DNA from: Deinococcus sp. QL22
GTDB taxonomy: Bacteria; Deinococcota; Deinococci; Deinococcales; Deinococcaceae
Direction: 5' to 3'
Length of the DNA stretch: 64,000 bases
Assembly: GCF_023370075.1 (NCBI RefSeq)
Contig: NZ_CP097153.1
Span: 186,001 to 250,000, forward strand
Shown piece after piece: positions 58,484 to 64,000 of this stretch. How positions within the stretch are numbered: position 1 is the stretch's first letter; each line of letters starts with the position of its first letter. The notes below the pieces were generated by a model. That model saw only the letters and a list, made by a program, of their open reading frames with translations, was not told the origin of the DNA and did no database searches. A program made the translations under genes and the position numbers.

Positions 58484-59023
58484 ATGTTCCCCCTTCCCTC
58501 CAGTGAGGTGCGCTCCCTCACAGACGCCTTCCCTCAGCTGTGGTGTACCACCGATTTGCAAGGACGTACTCTCTGGGGCAACCGGGCGTGGCATGCCCAT
58601 ACGTCTCTTGTCATGGGGACTGACTTGGCCGATCTGGTGTTGCCAGACGATCAGAACCGCGTTAAGGCGCTGTTTGCCTCCGCGCAGGAGAGCTTCTGCC
58701 TAGACCTCCCCCTGCGCGACGCTGCGGGCCAAGCCCACTGGTTCCGCCTCTCTGGTCAGCGGCAGGCGGCGGCGCAGGACAGGCCAGCCACCTGGGTCGT
58801 CACTGGGGTCAACATCCATGACCTTAAAGAAGACCAGCACCAGCGCACGGTCTTGCAAGATCTGGTCGATGCCAGTCCAAACTGCATCAAGGTGCTGAGT
58901 CTCGACGCCCGCCTGCTCTCCATGAACGAGGGGGGCAAGCGACCATGGAAATTGACGATTTCGACGTGTGCCGGCAACTGTTGTGGCCCACGTTCTGGAC
59001 AGGAGAGGCCCGCACACAAGTAG
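58484..59023 (+). CDS. N-terminal PAS part of a frameshifted sensor kinase
   Basis: Encodes the start of the kinase that continues at 58945 in another frame. TAGTGT lies 5 bases before the ATG at 58484, a leaderless promoter. The first PAS domain is visible (FPQLWCTTDLQGRTLWGNRA, WFRLSGQRQ), and a second PAS begins VDASPNCIKVLSLDARLLSM. After SMNEGG the frame runs into residues unlike any PAS domain. Adding one G to the GGGGGG run at 58930-58935 reads NEGGQATMEIDDFDV and joins it to the downstream frame. Confidence 0.65.
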   Translation: MFPLPSSEVRSLTDAFPQLWCTTDLQGRTLWGNRAWHAHTSLVMGTDLADLVLPDDQNRVKALFASAQESFCLDLPLRDAAGQAHWFRLSGQRQAAAQDRPATWVVTGVNIHDLKEDQHQRTVLQDLVDASPNCIKVLSLDARLLSMNEGGKRPWKLTISTCAGNCCGPRSGQERPAHK

Positions 59024-61353
59024 AAGAGGCCCTCGACCGGGCGCGGCAAGGATTACGCACCTCCTTCGAAGCCCGCACCGCCACGTTTAAGGGCACTCTC
59101 AAATGGTGGGAAGTCAGTGTGGCCCCCGTGTACGACGCGCAGGGACGCCTGCACCAGATCAGCGCGGTGTCGCGCGACATCACGCCCCGCAGAAACGCAC
59201 AGGACGCGGTGACGGCACTGGACGCCTTTGTGGCGTTCACGGAGGCCGTGGGCACCGAAACCGACCGGCTCACGCTGATCGCTCAGGCCATGCGGGTGCT
59301 GCGGACAAGCCTAGGCCCGGTCAGTGCGGCCTATTACGAGCTGGAGGGCGCGTGGTGGAAAGCTCAGCTGTGGTCGGAGGACATCGCCCCCGAGATCGTC
59401 GCGCAAATCCAGAGCGGCGTGCCACAGGACGCACCAAACTTTGCGGCGGCCACTCAGGCGCAGCGCATCACCTTGGTAGACGGCTGGCACGCCGAGCATG
59501 AACACGTTTCGCACGCGGCCCAGTACGGCGCAGTGGCGCTGCTGCCCACCCGCGCTCAGGGTCAAGGCACGGCCCTACTGACGGTGGGCACCGCTCAGGC
59601 GCACGCCTGGACAGAACGGGAACAGGCCATTATCCGGGCGGTGGGCCACAGTTTAGACCTTGCGCTGGAGCGTGCCCAGCAAGCCGAGCAACTGAACGTA
59701 CAACACGCGCTTCTGGACGCCCGTACTCAAGCCCTGGAGGGATTTGCAGCGCTCCTTCAAGACCTCGCGCTCGAAACCGACCCCTACGCCCTGATTCGCT
59801 GCGCCCAAGAGATGGTCATGTCGCTGCTGCCAGATGGCAACGCCCTGTATTTTGAGCGCGAAGAGGGGTTGTGGCGCAGCAAAGTACAGACCGGCGTGTT
59901 GGGTGAAGGCGTGAACCAAGCCGCTGCTGTGCAGGCGCAGGCCCTCGTGGACGCAGGCATTCCATATGACGTGCCGGAGAGTCTGACCGTCCCGTGGAAA
60001 ACGCAGCAGCCTTACTACCACGCCAAACACAACCAAACTCAGGGCAACCAGGCCGATTTTCCCGACGCCGCTTCGGTGCAGCACGTCAATACGGTGGCCA
60101 GCCTGCCCGTGACCGTACAGGGCACCACACTCGGCATTCTGACCTTCGTGGTGTTTACCCCTCACCCCTGGACACCGACAGACAAGGCGGTGATGGAGAC
60201 GGTGGTGCACAGCCTCGGGCTGGCCCTGGAGCGGGCGCAGGGCATCCGAGACCTCGCCCGCGTGTCGCGCTTCAACGAACTGATCCTCAACAGCGTCGGT
60301 GAAGGATTAACGGGTGTGGATTTGCAGGGCCGCACGACCTTTGCCAATCCAGCGGCCCTGCATCTGCTGGGCTACGTGGCAGCCGACTTTATCGGTCAGC
60401 CTCAGCATCCCCTGATTCACCACACCCGCGCGGACGGTACCCCCTATCCACGGGACACGTGCCCTGTGTACGCGGCGTTTACCGAGGGGCAGGCCCAAGC
60501 GGTGCAGGGCGAGGTGTTCTGGCGTCCAGACGGCACCTCTTTTCCCGTGGAGTACACCAGCACCCCCATTCGCAATCAGGCGGGCGCCGTCGAGGGCGCG
60601 GTGTTGGCCTTCCGGGATATCACGCAGCGGCAGCAAGCCGAAACCGCCCTGCGGCGCACCAACGAGGAATTGCGGCGCAGCAATGCGGAATTGGAGCAAT
60701 TCGCGTATATCGCCTCGCATGATTTGCAGGCCCCAATCCGGGCGGTGGCCAGTTTCGCGGGCATTCTTGACCGCAAGTACGGACCGCAGCTTGATGACCG
60801 GGGCAAACTCTATCTCCGGCACATCATGGAGAGCGGCGATCACATGAAACAGTTGGTCGATGATCTGTTGGCCTTTTCCCGCGTTCATACGGAGCGGCGG
60901 GAGCCTCAGCCCACCGACGCCAATACCGTCTTCGATCAAGTCGCCTATCGCCTCCAGACCGACTCTCCCGAAGCCGCCCTGACCCGCGACACCTTGCCAG
61001 TGGTGTTGGCCGACCCCCATCAACTCGATCAGCTTCTCCAAAACCTCATTTCGAATGGCCTGAAGTACCACCGGGACGGAACCGAACCACAGGTACACGT
61101 CTCTGTCCAGCAAGATGGACTGAGCTGGCGCTTTGCGGTGCAGGACAACGGCATCGGAATAGAGGCGCAGTACTTTGAGCGCATCTTTGAGATTTTTCAG
61201 CGCCCGCATGGCCGCGACACCTATCAAGGCACCGGGATCGGGTTGGCCGTCTGTAAAAAGATCGTGGAGCGCCACGGAGGTCGGTTGTGGCTGGAGAGCA
61301 CGCCCGGAGCAGGCAGCACCTTCTTCTTTACGTTGCCCGGCGCGGCACTCTGA
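58945..61353 (+). CDS. sensor histidine kinase, PAS-GAF-GAF-PAS-HisKA-HATPase (main part)
   Basis: With the one-base correction the gene runs 58484-61353 and encodes 956 residues. Uncorrected, this 802-residue frame holds the end of the second PAS domain (WWEVSVAPVYDAQGRLHQIS, a PAC motif), two GAF domains (the second with LLPDGNALYFE), a PAS domain (NSVGEGLTGVDLQGRTTFAN), HisKA with the phospho-accepting His in [13 protein letters not shown] (His746 in the corrected protein) and HATPase motifs NLISNGLKYH, DNGIGIE and GTGIGLAV. From the first GAF on it is a close paralogue of the kinase at 6.9-9.2 kb. No membrane helices or response regulator are present. It converges on kdpD. Confidence 0.85.
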   Translation: MEIDDFDVCRQLLWPTFWTGEARTQVEEALDRARQGLRTSFEARTATFKGTLKWWEVSVAPVYDAQGRLHQISAVSRDITPRRNAQDAVTALDAFVAFTEAVGTETDRLTLIAQAMRVLRTSLGPVSAAYYELEGAWWKAQLWSEDIAPEIVAQIQSGVPQDAPNFAAATQAQRITLVDGWHAEHEHVSHAAQYGAVALLPTRAQGQGTALLTVGTAQAHAWTEREQAIIRAVGHSLDLALERAQQAEQLNVQHALLDARTQALEGFAALLQDLALETDPYALIRCAQEMVMSLLPDGNALYFEREEGLWRSKVQTGVLGEGVNQAAAVQAQALVDAGIPYDVPESLTVPWKTQQPYYHAKHNQTQGNQADFPDAASVQHVNTVASLPVTVQGTTLGILTFVVFTPHPWTPTDKAVMETVVHSLGLALERAQGIRDLARVSRFNELILNSVGEGLTGVDLQGRTTFANPAALHLLGYVAADFIGQPQHPLIHHTRADGTPYPRDTCPVYAAFTEGQAQAVQGEVFWRPDGTSFPVEYTSTPIRNQAGAVEGAVLAFRDITQRQQAETALRRTNEELRRSNAELEQFAYIASHDLQAPIRAVASFAGILDRKYGPQLDDRGKLYLRHIMESGDHMKQLVDDLLAFSRVHTERREPQPTDANTVFDQVAYRLQTDSPEAALTRDTLPVVLADPHQLDQLLQNLISNGLKYHRDGTEPQVHVSVQQDGLSWRFAVQDNGIGIEAQYFERIFEIFQRPHGRDTYQGTGIGLAVCKKIVERHGGRLWLESTPGAGSTFFFTLPGAAL

Positions 61354-61393
61354 CCGTCTTCTCCCAAGGACAACACGGATAGACATTCATCTC

Positions 61394-62506
61394 CTACTCC
61401 CGCGTAATCACGTACACATCCACGTTTTTCGTGTCGTGCAGCACGGTTTTGATGATGTCTCCGTACAGAAATTCGGCGAGGCGGCTGCGACTGGTTTCGC
61501 CCATGACGACCTGGGTGGCGTGAACGGATTCCACGTAGCGGACGAGGGTCTGGGCCACGCTGCCCGCCGGAGCCAGCACCTCGAATTGGCCGCCCAGGGC
61601 GTGCGTAATGGCCCGGAAGGTGTCCAGCAACTGCGACTGCGGACGGCTCAGGCGAGTGGGGCGCACACTGACCACATGCAGATCGGCGTGCAGTCGGGCC
61701 GCCAATTGCCCACCCCGGCGAATCAGGCGAGCAGCAGTTTCTTCGGCAGCCACCGCCACCACCACAATTTCCTGCACGCCCGGTTGCCCTTCCGGTGCGC
61801 CGAGTTCCACCACGTTCGCCACCTGCCGCAGCGCGATTTCACGCAGGGCGGTCAGGTTCGCACCCGTAAAAAAGTTGCCCAGCGCCTGCTCTACTTTTTC
61901 GGGGCCATACACCTTTCCGGCCTTCAGGCGGGCACGCAGGTCATCGGGCGTCAGGTCGATCAACACGAGTTCGTCGGCGTCGCTGAGCACATGATCCGGC
62001 ACGCGCTCGCGCACCCGCACCCCGGTCAGGCGGGCCACCGTATCGTTGAGGCTCTCCAGGTGCTGCACGTTCATGGTCGAGAGGACATGAATTCCGGCGT
62101 CCAGCAGGGCGTTCACATCCTGCCAGCGTTTGTCGCGGGCACTGCCGGGGGCGTTGGTGTGGGCCAATTCATCGACCAAGACCACGAAGGGACGGCGGGC
62201 CAGCAGACTGTCTACATCCAGTTCGGTCAGGGTCACGGAACCGCGCAGCACGGCGCGGCGCGGAAACAACGGCAAGCCTTCTGCCGCCGCGATGGTTCCG
62301 GCCCGGCCATGCGTTTCCAGCACGCCGATCAGGGCGTCTTCACCGCGCTCCAGCCGCTCGCGCAACTCATTCAGCGCCCGGTAGGTTTTGCCCACGCCCG
62401 CCGCCATGCCCACAAAAATCTTGTGAACGCCGCGCGTTGGGGCCAGAGCTTCGGCCTCGTGGGGACGGCTGAGGCTCAGGCGTTCGGGCGTGCGCTCATC
62501 GGTCAT
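61394..62506 (-). CDS. kdpD: KdpD sensor half, without a kinase domain
   Basis: A 370-residue protein equal to the N-terminal cytoplasmic part of KdpD: the KdpD domain with Walker A IFVGMAAGVGKTYRAL, VVLVDELAHTNAPGSARDKR and WQDVNALLDAGIHVLSTMNV, followed by a UspA-like domain (VVVAVAAEETAARLIRRGGQ, VMGETSRSRLAEFLYGDII). The four membrane helices, GAF and histidine kinase domains of full-length KdpD (about 890 residues) are absent. The stop is clean, so this is the short form known from several bacteria rather than a truncation. The start at 62506 is 7 bases after kdpC. Confidence 0.9.
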   Translation of the reverse strand: MTDERTPERLSLSRPHEAEALAPTRGVHKIFVGMAAGVGKTYRALNELRERLERGEDALIGVLETHGRAGTIAAAEGLPLFPRRAVLRGSVTLTELDVDSLLARRPFVVLVDELAHTNAPGSARDKRWQDVNALLDAGIHVLSTMNVQHLESLNDTVARLTGVRVRERVPDHVLSDADELVLIDLTPDDLRARLKAGKVYGPEKVEQALGNFFTGANLTALREIALRQVANVVELGAPEGQPGVQEIVVVAVAAEETAARLIRRGGQLAARLHADLHVVSVRPTRLSRPQSQLLDTFRAITHALGGQFEVLAPAGSVAQTLVRYVESVHATQVVMGETSRSRLAEFLYGDIIKTVLHDTKNVDVYVITRE

Positions 62507-62513
62507 CTGACCT

Positions 62514-63125
62514 CTATTGTCCGGCGTCCAGAGCGAGATTGAGCCGCAAGACATTCACACCCGGTTGCCCCAATCCCAGCACGCTGTTTTGGGTATTGGC
62601 GGCGATGAGTTCGCGTACACGGTTGGCAGGCAGACCGCGCACCCGTGCCACCCGCGCCACCTGAATTGCAGCTCCCGCAGGAGAAATATGGGGATCGAGG
62701 CCGCCCCCGCTGGCCGTGACCAGATCGACGGGAATCTGGCTGGCAGGCACGCCTTCACGGGCGGCGATGGCCGCAGACGTGGCCGCCACACGCCCATGCA
62801 GGGCCGGGTTACTGGGGGCCAGATTGCTGCCCGACGCGTTCACGGGGTCGTATCCCGCACCCGCCGCACTGGGACGGCCAATGAAATATTGATCGCCTGA
62901 GAAGGTCTGGCCCACCAGCGCGGAACCGACGACTTTCCCATTCTGCGAGATCAGGCTGCCGTTGGCCTGTGCCGGAAAGAGCGTGCCCGCCGTGAGGGTC
63001 GTGACCAACGGATAGGCCAGCCCGCAGGCCACCATCCAAAAGAGCGAGAAGCGCAGCCAGGACAGGGGGCCGGGTTGGGGCAAGTTGGGTGTTTCAGTGG
63101 ATTGGATGGGGTCAGAAGTCGTCAT
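62514..63125 (-). CDS. kdpC: potassium-transporting ATPase subunit C
   Basis: A 203-residue single-span membrane protein that stabilises the KdpFABC complex and increases ATP affinity. One N-terminal helix (LRFSLFWMVACGLAYPLVTT) is followed by a soluble domain with the KdpC hallmarks GSALVGQTFSGDQYFIGRPS, YDPVNASGSNLAPSNPAL, IPVDLVTASGGGLDPHISPA and NVLRLNLAL. It lies between kdpB and kdpD in one leftward operon. Confidence 0.95.
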   Translation of the reverse strand: MTTSDPIQSTETPNLPQPGPLSWLRFSLFWMVACGLAYPLVTTLTAGTLFPAQANGSLISQNGKVVGSALVGQTFSGDQYFIGRPSAAGAGYDPVNASGSNLAPSNPALHGRVAATSAAIAAREGVPASQIPVDLVTASGGGLDPHISPAGAAIQVARVARVRGLPANRVRELIAANTQNSVLGLGQPGVNVLRLNLALDAGQ

Positions 63126-63202
63126 GATGTCAGTCCTTTAAGACGTCGAGCGGAGAACATTTAGAGCGGAGAGCCAAGCATCTGGAGGCGTTTACAGACG
63201 GC

Positions 63203-64000
63203 TTAAACGCCGATCACACCCAACAGCAGATCGATCAATTTGATGCCGATAAACGGAATAACCAGGCCGCCCAGTCCGTACACCAGCAGGTTGCGGGTCA
63301 GCAGGGCGTCGGCGCTGCCGGGGGTGTAGCGCACGCCGCGCAGGGCGATGGGAATCAGGGCCGGAATCACGAGGGCGTTGAAGATGACCGCACTCAGAAT
63401 GGCGCTCTGCGGACTGTTCAGGTTCATCACATTGAGGGGAGCCAGCACGGGCAACTGCGCGGCGAACAGGGCGGGCAGGATCGCAAAATACTTGGCGACA
63501 TCGTTGGCGATAGAGAAGGTGGTCAGAGCGCCGCGCGTCATCAGCAGGCCCTTGCCGATCTCCACGACCTCGATCAGCTTGGTGGGGTCGGAATCCAGAT
63601 CGATCATGTTGGCCGCTTCTTTGGCCGCCTGCGTGCCGCTCTGCATCGCCAGCCCCACATCGGCCTGGGCCAGCGCGGGCGCGTCGTTGGTGCCGTCGCC
63701 CATCATGGCCACCAGCTTGCCCGCCGCCTGTTCTTCCTTGATCATCCGCATCTTGTCTTCGGGCGTGGCCTCGGCCAGAAAGCCGTCCACGCCAGCTTCG
63801 CGGGCAATGGCTTCGGCGGTCAGGGGGTTGTCGCCGGTAATCATGACCGTTCGCAGGCCCATGCGCCGCAACTGCTCGAAGCGTTCGCGCATACCGGGTT
63901 TGACGATGTCCGAGAGGGCCACCACGCCCAGAATCTGGGTGCCGCTCAGCACCACCAATGGCGTGCCACCTGCACGGGAAACCTCATCCACGATGCTCTG
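63203..64000 (-). CDS. kdpB: potassium-transporting ATPase subunit B, C-terminal part
   Basis: The catalytic P-type ATPase subunit of the Kdp high-affinity K+ pump; only the last ~265 residues are in the window and the gene runs off the right edge. Visible: [38 protein letters not shown] and [20 protein letters not shown], the hinge and P-domain motifs. The last three membrane helices follow, with [20 protein letters not shown]. The phosphorylated DKTGT motif would lie outside. 77 bp separate it from kdpC. Confidence 0.95.
   Translation of the reverse strand, partial: QSIVDEVSRAGGTPLVVLSGTQILGVVALSDIVKPGMRERFEQLRRMGLRTVMITGDNPLTAEAIAREAGVDGFLAEATPEDKMRMIKEEQAAGKLVAMMGDGTNDAPALAQADVGLAMQSGTQAAKEAANMIDLDSDPTKLIEVVEIGKGLLMTRGALTTFSIANDVAKYFAILPALFAAQLPVLAPLNVMNLNSPQSAILSAVIFNALVIPALIPIALRGVRYTPGSADALLTRNLLVYGLGGLVIPFIGIKLIDLLLGVIGV

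Noticed and set aside
58930..58935. Programmed ribosomal frameshift at the G-run
   Set aside because: No stimulatory hairpin or stop-codon arrangement was seen; a one-base indel is simpler.

Overview
The window looks like a chromosome or large-replicon segment of a Deinococcus species. It is GC-rich. Many genes have no Shine-Dalgarno sequence and instead carry a TANNNT -10 hexamer 5-9 bases before the start codon, the leaderless pattern common in Deinococcus. The genes present fit the genus: a hut operon, Mn-catalase, a type III PKS, phytochrome-like GAF kinases and a kinase-less KdpD. The assignment is inference; no rRNA or other phylogenetic marker is present.

Layout. 1-5.6 kb is accessory: a broken IS6-type transposase, a large DUF11-repeat lipoprotein, an XRE regulator whose 3' end is overwritten by a decayed IS5-type element, a 122-bp direct repeat, and a relic of a type IV pilin. 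5.6-9.2 kb holds an orphan ATP-grasp-like protein and a GAF/GAF/PAS histidine kinase. 9.2-16 kb is a complete histidine-utilisation operon (hutU, a secreted unknown, hutG, hutI, hutH) divergent from an IclR regulator. 16-27 kb holds Mn-catalase, a disulfide oxidoreductase, a Ugp-type glycerol-3-phosphate uptake operon with UgpQ, modAB, and nhaA behind a leader that looks like a terminator-type riboswitch. 27-39.5 kb holds a degenerate recombinase, rmlB, several secreted proteins, a three-gene type III PKS operon, a class A beta-lactamase-like protein, a yjfLMC-like module and a cold-shock gene.

39.5-55.8 kb is surface polysaccharide. A forward pair (O-antigen-ligase-like plus a CBM-like protein) is followed, beyond an IS, by a long leftward operon reading in transcription order: BY-kinase/Wzz, Wzx flippase, Wzy, GT2, GT4, GalE, GT4, SDR, sugar transferase, CapD, and a broken rmlD. 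The wzx-wzy-GT2-GT4 core is strikingly AT-rich and was probably acquired by transfer.

56.1-58.4 kb is a nested transposon: an IS4-type element split near its right end by a decayed IS110-type element. 58.5-61.4 kb is a second multi-domain histidine kinase, broken by one base in a G-run. 61.4-64 kb is kdpB-kdpC-kdpD (leftward), with kdpB running off the window and kdpD encoding only the sensor half.

No tRNA, rRNA or CRISPR array was seen. Several breaks lie in homopolymer runs, so some may be assembly errors rather than mutations.
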